14,240 nt of DNA from an uncultured Lachnospiraceae bacterium (GTDB taxonomy: Bacteria > Bacillota_A > Clostridia > Lachnospirales > Lachnospiraceae), in the NCBI GenBank assembly GCA_902780985.1, contig CACZHN010000039.1:1-14240 (forward strand), in the 5' to 3' direction. Position numbers and translations under genes: made by a program. The notes beneath the pieces are model-generated. The model was not told the origin of the DNA, made no database searches, and was given only the letters and a program-made list of their open reading frames with translations. The first letter of the stretch is position 1, and each line of letters opens with the position of its first letter. Shown here piece after piece: positions 1 through 7,016 of this stretch.

Positions 1-73
1 AACAGACCATATTCATACATACAGCCTTACAACAACACATTTGTTTATTTGTATATTTATGATATGTTCTCAT
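1..73 (-). CDS. 5' end of an unidentified Cys-rich protein (partial)
   Basis: An ATG at 73-71 is preceded by GGAGGTG with six bases between, a good ribosome site. The frame stays open to the window edge for 24 codons. The peptide begins MRTYHKYTN and then has a CCC triplet and two more cysteines within ten residues, which could be the start of a metal-binding segment. An earlier ATG overlapping the ribosome site opens a frame that stops after five codons, so it is not the start. I do not recognise the family. It is read away from nudC's terminator, so it is probably a separate transcription unit or one that reads through from nudC. Confidence 0.5.
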   Translation of the reverse strand, partial: MRTYHKYTNKQMCCCKAVCMNMVC

Positions 74-127
74 TTTCGCACCTCCATGTTTTGTCGCTGT
101 TTATCTTATAACAAAACAGATTGTTTG

Positions 128-167
128 AAAAATCGCCAATCCTTTTCATCGGCGATTATTTTCTTTT
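128..167. terminator. Rho-independent terminator after nudC, T-rich on both strands
   Basis: A ten-base-pair stem (131-140 with 148-157, one G-T pair) closes a seven-base loop. On the minus strand it is followed by five T, which fits termination of nudC. The plus-strand side is also T-rich (158-167). Confidence 0.7.
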
Positions 168-180
168 ATTGCTGTTAGAA

Positions 181-1002
181 TTAAACTTCTCTGCCTTCCT
201 TAAACGTCCTCATCATCTCATTCGTAAGACTCAGATTATTCGGCTGAAGGATCACGTCTTCTCTCTTCACCCATTCGGCATATTTTAGTTCAGTTTCATC
301 CATTTGGATTTCTCTGTCTCCGTCCGCATCGCAGTAGAATCCTACCAGGATATCCTGGGCGATTCCCCATGGCTGAGACTTATAATATCTGATATTCTTA
401 ACTCTTACTCCTGTTTCCTCCATAACCTCCCGGGCCACGGTTTCTTCAAGAGTTTCACCGATCTCGGTAAAGCCGGCAACAAGGGCATTATGTGCATAGC
501 CTCTTCTATATCTGGTAAGAAGTATATGATCACCCTTTGTTACTCCGACTATGACAGCCGGGTTGATTCTCGGATATATAACATTTCCGCACTTCGGACA
601 TCTCAGGGCTCTTTCCTTTCCGTCGAAAGAAAGTTTTTCCGCACATCTGCCGCAGAAGATATTGTCTGCGTACCATTTCCATAAATGATATGCCGTAAAT
701 ACGGCAAAGACCTCTTTGCCGGAATACATATCTCTTATCTCTCTTACCGTATGATATACAAATCCTTCCTTTTCGTAACCGGTCTCACCGATCACAAGAA
801 AGAACTTCTTCTCATCCAGTGAAAAAAGATATACGGTCTTTCTGTCACCGGCATCGGCTCCTGTGGTGAAACGTATGCCCTCTTCCTCTTCTCCGATAAG
901 GATCCTTCCTTCTTCGTCAAAGAAAAGCGCCGCATCGCACTCCTTCATCTCGTAATCCGTAAATACGCAGTCCAACTTGCTTGGATATATATCCTGAATC
1001 AT
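181..1002 (-). CDS. nudC: NAD(H) pyrophosphatase NudC (Nudix hydrolase)
   Basis: This 273-residue protein matches NudC, which cleaves NAD(H) to AMP and NMN(H) and, in E. coli, also removes NAD caps from RNA 5' ends. A four-cysteine zinc ribbon is visible at C117, C120, C135 and C138. A complete Nudix box follows at residues 177-199 (GFTEIGE then REVMEETGV), with the metal-binding glutamates in place. Downstream is the NudC marker SQPW at 209-212. It continues GIAQD, where the E. coli type reads PFP-x-S, a variant worth noting. The start is ATG with AAGGAG five bases upstream. The vWA gene ends 21 bases upstream, so the two are probably co-transcribed, and a terminator lies just after the stop. 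Cytoplasmic; the family call is firm, the preferred substrate is not. Confidence 0.93.
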   Translation of the reverse strand: MIQDIYPSKLDCVFTDYEMKECDAALFFDEEGRILIGEEEEGIRFTTGADAGDRKTVYLFSLDEKKFFLVIGETGYEKEGFVYHTVREIRDMYSGKEVFAVFTAYHLWKWYADNIFCGRCAEKLSFDGKERALRCPKCGNVIYPRINPAVIVGVTKGDHILLTRYRRGYAHNALVAGFTEIGETLEETVAREVMEETGVRVKNIRYYKSQPWGIAQDILVGFYCDADGDREIQMDETELKYAEWVKREDVILQPNNLSLTNEMMRTFKEGREV

Positions 1003-1023
1003 AATTGCTCCTTTTTGTTTAGT

Positions 1024-1692
1024 TTATTTCTTATGTCTCTTCGCGTAGTCTTCGCTTATCTCCGCACAGCAGCAATCCATAGCCTGGTCAACCGCTTTCC
1101 TTGTTGCGGATCTTCTCACTGCGGAAACAGTCTTTGCAAGAACGCGGAAGTTCAGCTGTGTACCCTTCTCATCACATTCGTAAGTGATGGCTCTGTTGGC
1201 ATCCACACCGAATCTTCCCGCAACTTCAACAGCGTCCATGTTAGCGCCCAGGAACAGGAACTCCCAACCGTACTTTTCCTTCTGTCTCTCCACCATTTGC
1301 TTAACTTTTTTATAGTCATATTCACGGCTCGCATTTTCCATGCCGTCTGTGGTGATGATGAAGAGAGTCTTCTCCGGTCTGTCCTCTTCTCTTGCGTACT
1401 TATGTACGTTGCCGATATGATGGATGGCTCCGCCTATGGCATCCAGTAACGCCGTGCAGCCTCTCACATAATACTGCTTATCGGTCATCGGTTCAACCTT
1501 TCCTACAGGAACTCTGTCGTAGATCACGTCCGATGTATCACTGAAAAGCACTGTGGAGATATAAGCCTCTCCGTCTTCCTTGCGCTGCTTATCGATCATG
1601 GCGTTGAAACCGCCGATGGTATCTGCCTCAAGTCCCCTCATGGAACCGCTTCTGTCCAGTATAAATACAAGTTCTGTTAATCCCTTACGCAT
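1024..1692 (-). CDS. von Willebrand factor A domain protein
   Basis: The 222 residues are essentially one vWA domain. The metal-ion-dependent adhesion site is complete: DRSGS at 13-17 (D13, S15, S17), T80 in GCTALLDAIGG, and D116 in ITTDGMENAS. It should therefore bind Mg2+ or Mn2+ and a partner protein. There is no signal peptide or membrane segment, so it is likely cytoplasmic, like the TerY-type and other stand-alone bacterial vWA proteins. The start is ATG with GGAGGG eight bases upstream; a nearer ATG in another frame stops within five codons. It lies 21 bases before nudC and 118 bases after the macro-domain gene. The partner and role are unknown. Nothing is missing from the domain. Confidence 0.88.
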   Translation of the reverse strand: MRKGLTELVFILDRSGSMRGLEADTIGGFNAMIDKQRKEDGEAYISTVLFSDTSDVIYDRVPVGKVEPMTDKQYYVRGCTALLDAIGGAIHHIGNVHKYAREEDRPEKTLFIITTDGMENASREYDYKKVKQMVERQKEKYGWEFLFLGANMDAVEVAGRFGVDANRAITYECDEKGTQLNFRVLAKTVSAVRRSATRKAVDQAMDCCCAEISEDYAKRHKK

Positions 1693-1748
1693 AATTCATG
1701 CCCTCCTTTTTTAATCCACCCTTCCGGGTTTTCCTCTTTGTTGGGCTC

Positions 1749-1754
1749 ATTATA
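1749..1754 (-). promoter_or_regulatory. Possible -10 element of the vWA-nudC unit
   Basis: A perfect TATAAT lies about 57 bases before the vWA start and directly after the macro-gene hairpin. No convincing -35 box is found 16-18 bases upstream, so this is a weak call. Confidence 0.3.
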
Positions 1755-1768
1755 CGATAAGTTTTTTT

Positions 1769-1796
1769 AAAACAGGTCTCCCGCCGGGCGACCCTG
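1769..1796 (-). terminator. Possible terminator after the macro-domain gene
   Basis: On the minus strand CAGGGTC and GACCTG pair with one bulge around a GC-rich inner CCC/GGG hairpin, followed by only four T and then A. It lies 15 bases past the macro gene stop. The short T run makes it weak or leaky, so read-through into vWA-nudC is possible. Confidence 0.4.
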
Positions 1797-1810
1797 TCGG
1801 AAATGTATTC

Positions 1811-2953
1811 CTACGCTATAATGCACGGCAGTCCGTGCTCTTCCAGCTGGATATCCAGCTCTATCATGTCGTATATCTCATTCTCGATAAAGTACGCGAA
1901 AATGATATCCGTTTTATCGCATGGCGAAAGCGCATAGCCGGCTCTTGCCAGCAGATCTTTCGTCTCATCCATGTTGAGCTTTGCTCCCACGCACAGGCAG
2001 AGAGCCGTAAGCTTCTGAGGATGATAATCAATGTTATTCTTTATCTTGGAGAAAATCTTTTTATCTACGATGGCTCTCTTATAAACCTCCGCGTTCTCCA
2101 TATTTTTCTCTTTGATAAGGTACATCAGATACTGCGAAAAAGTATCCGAGAGATGGCTTATCCTCTCATCAATCTTAGTCACATGAGCACTCTCAAAGAA
2201 ATCCTCAGTCGCCATCTCATCACAACACTCATCGAATGACTCATGGGACTCCTCTGCTTTCGCAACAAACGCATTTGAACTGATTGGCCTTGCGCTTTCC
2301 GATTTCAAAGACGGACCGAAGATGTTGAGCCTTCTTTTTTCACCTCTTCCTCTTTCCGAGTCCCTTCTTACCGCAACAGGTGATGACGGTCTGCTGCTGT
2401 ACTCTTCCTCACGACGTTTCTCGACATAATTCCTGTCGATGTACTCTTCCAGATTCGGGAATATCCGTCTGCCCAGCTCTCCGGCCCTGTCATCGAACAC
2501 AACAAGATAGATATCCATCCTGTTATTCATGAGGAATGCATTTATCTCATCAACCGCAATGCGCATTCCCTCCTCCTTCGGATAGCCGAAACTTCCGGTG
2601 GATATAAGCGGAAATGCTATGGATCTTATCCCATTATCCTTAGCAATCTGCAGGCTTCGCCTGTAGCAGGAACGAAGCTTCTCTTCCTCACCGCTCTCTC
2701 CGTCAATATAAAGCGGACTTACCGCGTGGATTATATACTTCGCGGAAAGATTAAATCCCGGCGTGATAAAAGCCTCACCCTCCGGAACATCACCAATCTT
2801 CTCCCTCCTGTAAGCGAGAAGCTCGGTCATGCCCGCGGCCTGGTAAACTGCTTTGTCACATCCGGGACCAACTTCAACAAAAGAACTGGCCGTATTAACT
2901 ACGGCTTCCGTATTCATTTTTGTAATATCATTACGAACTATCTTTAAAGCCAT
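1811..2953 (-). CDS. Macro-domain (ADP-ribose-binding) protein with helical C-terminal domain
   Basis: This protein has 380 residues. Residues 1-175 form a macro domain: VVNTASS at 18-24, a GPGCDKAV form of the usual GGGVDxAI loop at 29-36, IIHAVSP at 74-80 and the phosphate loop ISTGSFGYP at 117-125. Such domains bind ADP-ribose and often remove it, or acetyl from O-acetyl-ADP-ribose. Residues 176-260 are a charged, low-complexity linker. Residues 262-380 are a separate helical domain (IFSKIKNNIDYHP, then LNMDETKDLLARAGYALSP) that resembles repressor-like helix-turn-helix folds; this is my impression only. An in-frame ATG 17 codons upstream at 3004 is rejected because 2953 has GGGAGGT six bases before it and the extension runs into a repeat element. 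Followed by vWA and nudC on the same strand. Confidence 0.85.
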   Translation of the reverse strand: MALKIVRNDITKMNTEAVVNTASSFVEVGPGCDKAVYQAAGMTELLAYRREKIGDVPEGEAFITPGFNLSAKYIIHAVSPLYIDGESGEEEKLRSCYRRSLQIAKDNGIRSIAFPLISTGSFGYPKEEGMRIAVDEINAFLMNNRMDIYLVVFDDRAGELGRRIFPNLEEYIDRNYVEKRREEEYSSRPSSPVAVRRDSERGRGEKRRLNIFGPSLKSESARPISSNAFVAKAEESHESFDECCDEMATEDFFESAHVTKIDERISHLSDTFSQYLMYLIKEKNMENAEVYKRAIVDKKIFSKIKNNIDYHPQKLTALCLCVGAKLNMDETKDLLARAGYALSPCDKTDIIFAYFIENEIYDMIELDIQLEEHGLPCIIA

Positions 2954-2981
2954 AACGTACCTCCCGCCATCTGAATCTGAG

Positions 2982-2995
2982 TGTATTTTTATACA
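2982..2995. repeat. Small inverted repeat upstream of the macro gene
   Basis: TGTAT and ATACA flank four T. It sits about 30 bases before the macro gene start; read on the minus strand it contains TATAAA, a possible -10. No matching -35 box was found. Confidence 0.3.
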
Positions 2996-3176
2996 TAGTG
3001 ACATACGGATTGCTCCGTTTCTGGCGAAACTCCCGCAATCCTGGAAACACTCGGAAACCGCGAATTTACTTCGTAAATTGCTTATTCCTCGTGTTTCAGC
3101 GTGTCAATAAGTCAAAACACTTATCTCATAAATGAGAACATGTTTTGACTTTTGACACTTATGTCACATTATACAT
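2989..3176. mobile_element. MITE-like non-autonomous element with flanking direct repeats
   Basis: The block 2997-3168 (172 bases) has matching inverted ends, GTGACATA at 2998-3005 and TATGTCAC at 3160-3167, each one base inside the edge. It is bounded by an identical 8-base direct repeat, TTATACAT, at 2989-2996 and 3169-3176, as expected for a target duplication. It has no coding sequence with a credible start. The inside is almost entirely foldable: GGATTGC/GCAATCC (3007-3013, 3035-3041), GAAACAC/GTGTTTC (3044-3050, 3091-3097), AATTTAC/GTAAATT around TTC (3063-3079), and a long hairpin at 3101-3158. This is the picture of a miniature inverted-repeat element or a REP-like structured repeat. 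Copy number cannot be seen here, so mobility is inferred. Confidence 0.5.
3101..3158. repeat. Long imperfect hairpin inside the MITE-like block
   Basis: The arms 3101-3119 and 3141-3158 match over 18 positions with a single unpaired T in the left arm; the inner 11 bases (AAGTCAAAACA) are perfect. The loop itself contains TCTCAT/ATGAGA around AA. There is no T run after either arm, so it is not a standard terminator for the aminotransferase gene, which ends about 40 bases away. Confidence 0.75.
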
Positions 3177-3197
3177 TCAAATTGCTCTGACGGAAAG

Positions 3198-4379
3198 CTA
3201 CATCGTGCTGATGAGTCTGCCTAATCTGTTTATTCCTTCGGTAATGGTCTCCTCATCACAGTTGGTATAGTTAAGTCTCATGGTATTGGCCGCCCTTCCG
3301 TCAACATAGAAAGGGTTGCCCGGAACGAAAACTACGTTCTCTTTTCTTGCCTTTTCAAAGAGATCCAGAGCTGTCATTCCTTCCGGCAGAGTTGCCCATA
3401 TAAACATGCCTCCTTCCGGTCTGGTAAATGCAACACCTTCCGGAAATGCCTTCTCCATAGCCGCTATCATGGCGTTGCTCTGGCTTCTGTAAAGCTCTCT
3501 GATCTTTAATATATGCTCCTGTACATCATTGTGTGTAAGGTAATCCCAGAGGATGTACTGGGAGAATACATTTGAATGCAGATCCGCTGCTTCCTTTGCG
3601 GTATTGATCCTGAGTCTCAGCTCCGGATCACGGATTACCATATAGCCGCTCCTCATTCCCGGAGTTACGGTCTTGGAGAATGTTCCCAGAAGTATGCTTC
3701 CCGTAAACTCCTTCTTGCTGATGTAACCGTACGGCTGCCCGTCAAACTTCAGATCTCCGTAAGGATCATCCTCAATCAGTATGCAGTTATACTGTCTCGA
3801 TAATCTATGTAACGCCTCTCTCTTTTCGGCAGAATATGTGAGACCGCTCGGGTTCTGGAAATTCGGAACCGTATAGATGAACTTTGCATTTGAGTTTTTC
3901 AACGCCTCTTCCAGTTTCTCCATATCCATACCGTCACTCTCGAGAGTGATGGCTTTAATATTCGGTCTGTACTGGCTGAAAGCCTGGATAGCACCAAGAT
4001 ATGCCGGCTCTTCCATGATAACCGTATCTCCCGGATTGATAAGAACCTTTCCCATCAGATCCAGTGCCTGCTGGGAACCCGTGGTTACTATTATCTCATC
4101 GGGCGTAACATCCATCCCCTGAGTTTTATTCAGATGCTTTGCTATATACTCTCTCAGTTCACGAAGTCCGGCTGTCAGTGAATACTGAAAAACCTTGCTT
4201 CCGTACTGCTCTATTACTCTGTTAGTGGACTCCTGAATCTCTTCCTTCGGAAATGAAATCGGATTCGGAAGGCCTCCGGCGAAGGATATGACGTCTGCGC
4301 TCTCCGTAGTCTTCAGTATGGCTCGGATAAATGATGCCGGGGTAGCTTTACTCAATTCGGATATTTTCTCTTCAAACAT
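3198..4379 (-). CDS. PLP-dependent aminotransferase (fold type I, LysN/2-aminoadipate-like)
   Basis: This is a complete 393-residue class I/II aminotransferase. The cofactor lysine is K236 in GTFSKTVTPGMRSGY. The pyridoxal-contacting residues are visible as N176 in NFQNPSG, D204/D205 and Y207 in EDDPYGDL, and GSQQALD at 101-107 for the phosphate region. MRLNYT near the C-terminus supplies the arginine that holds the substrate carboxylate. The sequence style is that of the LysN/alpha-aminoadipate and broad-specificity aromatic or branched-chain enzymes, which share ancestry with MocR effector domains. The substrate cannot be read from sequence. The start is ATG with GGAGG eight bases upstream. 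It is divergent from a MocR regulator across a 124-base gap with a palindrome, which makes it that regulator's likely target. Cytoplasmic. Confidence 0.92.
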   Translation of the reverse strand: MFEEKISELSKATPASFIRAILKTTESADVISFAGGLPNPISFPKEEIQESTNRVIEQYGSKVFQYSLTAGLRELREYIAKHLNKTQGMDVTPDEIIVTTGSQQALDLMGKVLINPGDTVIMEEPAYLGAIQAFSQYRPNIKAITLESDGMDMEKLEEALKNSNAKFIYTVPNFQNPSGLTYSAEKREALHRLSRQYNCILIEDDPYGDLKFDGQPYGYISKKEFTGSILLGTFSKTVTPGMRSGYMVIRDPELRLRINTAKEAADLHSNVFSQYILWDYLTHNDVQEHILKIRELYRSQSNAMIAAMEKAFPEGVAFTRPEGGMFIWATLPEGMTALDLFEKARKENVVFVPGNPFYVDGRAANTMRLNYTNCDEETITEGINRLGRLISTM

Positions 4380-4416
4380 TTTTACGTCCTCCTAAATCTT
4401 TTCGAATAATCTATCA

Positions 4417-4445
4417 TTGCAATTGCATGAATACAATATTAAAAT
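4417..4445 (+). promoter_or_regulatory. Promoter of the MocR-type regulator
   Basis: TTGCAA (4417-4422) and TAAAAT (4440-4445) are separated by exactly 17 bases, about 60 bases before the regulator's ATG. The -35 overlaps a small palindrome, TGCAATTGCA (4418-4427), and the -10 runs into the 19-base palindrome at 4443. Confidence 0.55.
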
Positions 4446-4459
4446 TGTCTTCAAGACAA
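4431..4459 (-). promoter_or_regulatory. Possible promoter of the aminotransferase gene
   Basis: On the minus strand TTGTCT (4459-4454) and TTGTAT (4436-4431) are 17 bases apart. The -35 lies inside the 19-base palindrome. The -10 is a poor match, so this is tentative. Confidence 0.35.
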
Positions 4460-4461
4460 TT
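4443..4461. promoter_or_regulatory. Perfect palindrome, candidate MocR operator
   Basis: AATTGTCTT and AAGACAATT flank a single C, giving perfect nine-base arms. It overlaps the -10 of the regulator's promoter and the proposed -35 of the aminotransferase promoter, so one bound dimer could control both genes. MocR proteins commonly bind the divergent intergenic region, though often at direct repeats, so binding here is inferred. Confidence 0.55.
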
Positions 4462-4503
4462 CTTTTGGATATCTAAGGTCAGAACACATGAAGGAGAAAG
4501 ATC

Positions 4504-5895
4504 ATGCCTGTAAATTCATTTGAAAATTATCCTATGAGCTGGAAACCCGTAATAGACAGGAACAGCGAAACACCGCTTTATATCGCCCTTGCGGACACCC
4601 TTAAGTCGGATATTCTGGAAGGCCGTCTGGCGCCGGGCACCAAGCTTCCTCCTCAGAGAGAACTGGCGGATTATCTGGATATCCACCTGAGTACCATAAC
4701 CCGTGCATTTAAGCTTTGCGAGCAGCGAGGTCTCGTATGCAGCGTTGTGGGCAGGGGTACATTTATCTCATCGGATGCGGCGTCTCAGGGAATGCTCACT
4801 ATTAAAGAAGCTTCGGAAAAGGTGATCGAAATGGGTGCCATCCTTCCTAATCCGGATATAGAACAACTGGTCACCAACTATCTGAAGGAAATCGTCACGG
4901 AGCCGGATTTCTACAAGCTTATGCAGTATGCACCGGTGAAGTATGATGAGCTGCAGTTAAAGGCTGCTGTCAGATGGTTCAGCTACTACGGTCTTAAATC
5001 AAGTAAAGAGAACATACTCTTTTCCTCGGGAAGCCAGAATGCGATCTTTACCGTTCTTTCTGCGCTCTTTTCACCCGGAGATAAAATCGCCACCACCAAC
5101 GTGACCTATCCCGGACTTAAGGTTGCCGCAAATTCACTGGGCATTCAGGTTATTCCTCTGCCCGTATACGACAATGCCATCACGGCAAAGTCTCTTGATT
5201 ATGTGGTAAAGAATCATGACGTAAAGGGATTCTATCTGATACCGGACTTCAACAATCCTTCCGGTGAACTGATGAATACCGATACAAGACGGGAGATTGC
5301 GGCGTACATAAATAAAAAGAAGCTGCCTCTTATCGAGGACAGCATATATTCTTTATTCATGCCGAAGCCGCTGCCGCCTATATCTTCTTTTACACCGGAG
5401 CACGGCATCATGATAGGCAGTGTGTCCAAGATTCTTTCACCGGGACTCCGCCTTGCGGTCATACACGTTCCGACGCAGTACTACGCCGCAGTATTCAACA
5501 CACTTTATTCGATTGTTATCACACCGCCTGCACTTATGATGCAGCTTTTTACAAGAACGGTTAATCTGGGGATCTTCGATAAGATACGTGAACTCCGAAT
5601 CAAAGAAGTTAAGGACAGGAATAAATTGTTTGATAAGATCTGCACCGGATTTAAGTCATCCGGAAACAGCTGCTGCCCTCTCAGATGGGCATTTATTCCC
5701 GATGAAAAAAATGTAACTCCTTCCGTTGCGGAAAAGGAGCTTCTGGAACAGGGAATACAGATATATTCAGCCGAGAGATTCGTTGTAGGTAACAGCGATA
5801 TCCCTCAGGCTATTCGTGTATCTCTTATTTCGGAACATAATCCCGAAGCCTATAAATCAGGACTCAAGACCCTTAACAGATATATGAGTAAATAG
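4504..5895 (+). CDS. MocR/PdxR-type GntR-family regulator with aminotransferase domain
   Basis: This protein has 463 residues. Residues 20-90 are a GntR winged helix-turn-helix (ILEGRLAPGTKLPPQRELA, then HLSTITRAFKLCEQRG and the wing GRGTFIS). Residues from about 120 to the end form a fold-type I aminotransferase domain. It keeps GSQNA (176-180), NPSGE (251-255), D279 and Y282, and the cofactor lysine K309 in GSVSKILSPGLR, so it can probably bind pyridoxal phosphate. MocR proteins use this domain as a sensor of the cofactor or of an amino compound. The start is ATG with AAGGAG seven bases upstream. It is transcribed away from an aminotransferase gene with a palindrome between, and likely regulates that gene and itself. 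Its last 39 bases overlap the tail of the opposing membrane-protein gene. Confidence 0.92.
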   Translation: MPVNSFENYPMSWKPVIDRNSETPLYIALADTLKSDILEGRLAPGTKLPPQRELADYLDIHLSTITRAFKLCEQRGLVCSVVGRGTFISSDAASQGMLTIKEASEKVIEMGAILPNPDIEQLVTNYLKEIVTEPDFYKLMQYAPVKYDELQLKAAVRWFSYYGLKSSKENILFSSGSQNAIFTVLSALFSPGDKIATTNVTYPGLKVAANSLGIQVIPLPVYDNAITAKSLDYVVKNHDVKGFYLIPDFNNPSGELMNTDTRREIAAYINKKKLPLIEDSIYSLFMPKPLPPISSFTPEHGIMIGSVSKILSPGLRLAVIHVPTQYYAAVFNTLYSIVITPPALMMQLFTRTVNLGIFDKIRELRIKEVKDRNKLFDKICTGFKSSGNSCCPLRWAFIPDEKNVTPSVAEKELLEQGIQIYSAERFVVGNSDIPQAIRVSLISEHNPEAYKSGLKTLNRYMSK

Positions 5896-6540
5896 TAACG
5901 TGGTAAATATCAAAAGGAATCCCAGACTCTGCTGACCCAGTGAAAACACACCGTTTATAAATGCGGTACGCGGCAGGATCTTTGCCAGTCCCACGCATAC
6001 GCCCATGATTATCAACGGGTTTAATATGCACATCCACTTATGGGAATATGTATAACCTTTAAGTGCGGCAATAAACATCAGTGCCGACATGATCACAAAG
6101 CCCACTGCCGCAGGTGCTCCCACAAGGATAAACTTGTTGAATACATCCAGCGAAAAGTCCTTTGCGTTTGAAAAACCTGCGGCTGTCAGTCTGTTGTAAA
6201 CATACGCCGCTACGGCAAATACGTTATGATACAGGATACCTACGGAAACAAACAGGTATACCGCTAACATAAAGGTCTTACCCATAGCTTTGTTTCCCGC
6301 AGCGATCCTGCGATATATTCCGTAAAATCCGAAAGACATAAGAAGCAGTGATACCACTCCGCAGATTCCCGCCGCAATAAAATAATTAGGATTTACATTT
6401 GCCCATTCGTATGAGAAATCAATTCCAACCAGCTTGTTTCCGAAATCATCCGCAGGAACATAATGTCCCAGAAGATTATCTCCGATAAAACATATGATGG
6501 CGCCGATTATTGCCGTTATGTATAACTTCTTCTCTCTCAT
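5857..6540 (-). CDS. Six-helix membrane protein of unknown function
   Basis: A 227-residue, very hydrophobic protein with about six predicted membrane segments (near 7-22, 54-75, 88-112, 133-160, 166-186 and 203-222). A polar loop sits at 25-50 (DNLLGHYVPADDFGN) and would face one side of the membrane together with the asparagines around 49-52. I do not recognise a catalytic motif; the layout recalls small uncharacterised Clostridia membrane families such as DUF6796, but that link is from memory and weak. The start is ATG with GAGGG seven bases upstream. It follows the GNAT gene by 15 bases and is the last gene of the rhodanese-TtcA unit. Its 3' end overlaps the MocR gene's 3' end by 39 bases in convergent orientation. 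Confidence 0.8.
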   Translation of the reverse strand: MREKKLYITAIIGAIICFIGDNLLGHYVPADDFGNKLVGIDFSYEWANVNPNYFIAAGICGVVSLLLMSFGFYGIYRRIAAGNKAMGKTFMLAVYLFVSVGILYHNVFAVAAYVYNRLTAAGFSNAKDFSLDVFNKFILVGAPAAVGFVIMSALMFIAALKGYTYSHKWMCILNPLIIMGVCVGLAKILPRTAFINGVFSLGQQSLGFLLIFTTLLFTHISVKGLES

Positions 6541-6555
6541 TTTTCTACCCTCGTG

Positions 6556-7002
6556 TTAACCGATCTCTATGGTCTCCGTAACCTCGAAGCCCGTCTTCTT
6601 ATACAGATTTATCGCTCTCTGATTCCATTCGGCCACATGCAGAACTATCCTGTCTAAATTGATATTCTCCAGTGCCCACAGCAATATCTGCTTTCCGTAA
6701 CCTTTACCCTGATACTCGGGATTCACTATCAGATCATCCAGCTCATCATCAAGAAGCGCCACGCTTCCGATTATCACGCCGTTATCTAAAAGCAGATAAA
6801 CCTTATCCATCCCTTCGTCAAAGAAGGAATCATCCTGAATAAAATCATAAGGCTTTATATCCAGAGCTTCTCTCATCTCGTGATAGCATGCATTATATAT
6901 TTTCTTATACTGCTCCTGATATTCCGGAGAATAAGGAACAAGACTTACCGAAGACTTCTCGTCTACGGGCCGGACATATTCCATCTCAAATGCATATTTC
7001 AT
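6556..7002 (-). CDS. GNAT-family N-acetyltransferase
   Basis: This is a compact 148-residue GNAT domain. The acetyl-CoA-binding motif A is clear: DDLIVNPEYQGKGYGKQIL, containing QGKGYG, followed by the usual NLYKKTGFE near the C-terminus. The N-terminal half is more variable and should form the substrate-binding side. It transfers acetyl from acetyl-CoA to an amine; the acceptor is unknown. The start is ATG with GGAGG eight bases upstream, the ribosome site lying against the stop of the rhodanese-TtcA gene 14 bases before. Same unit as that gene and the membrane protein that follows. Confidence 0.88.
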   Translation of the reverse strand: MKYAFEMEYVRPVDEKSSVSLVPYSPEYQEQYKKIYNACYHEMREALDIKPYDFIQDDSFFDEGMDKVYLLLDNGVIIGSVALLDDELDDLIVNPEYQGKGYGKQILLWALENINLDRIVLHVAEWNQRAINLYKKTGFEVTETIEIG

Positions 7003-7016
7003 TGGTTCAACCTCCT

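Noticed and set aside
304..684. Plus-strand frame of 126 codons inside nudC
   Set aside because: It lies antisense to a gene with complete zinc and Nudix motifs and has no domain or ribosome site of its own; the same holds for the other antisense frames.
1697..1730. ACCC-GGAA-GGGT mini-hairpin in the vWA leader as a riboswitch
   Set aside because: Four base pairs only, with no match to a riboswitch class that I know.
2954..3004. Longer start for the macro-domain protein at 3004
   Set aside because: It has no ribosome site, runs into the repeat element, and the 17 extra residues have no domain character; the ATG at 2953 has GGGAGGT six bases upstream.
3101..3158. Long hairpin as terminator of the aminotransferase gene
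   Set aside because: No T run follows the stem on the minus strand.
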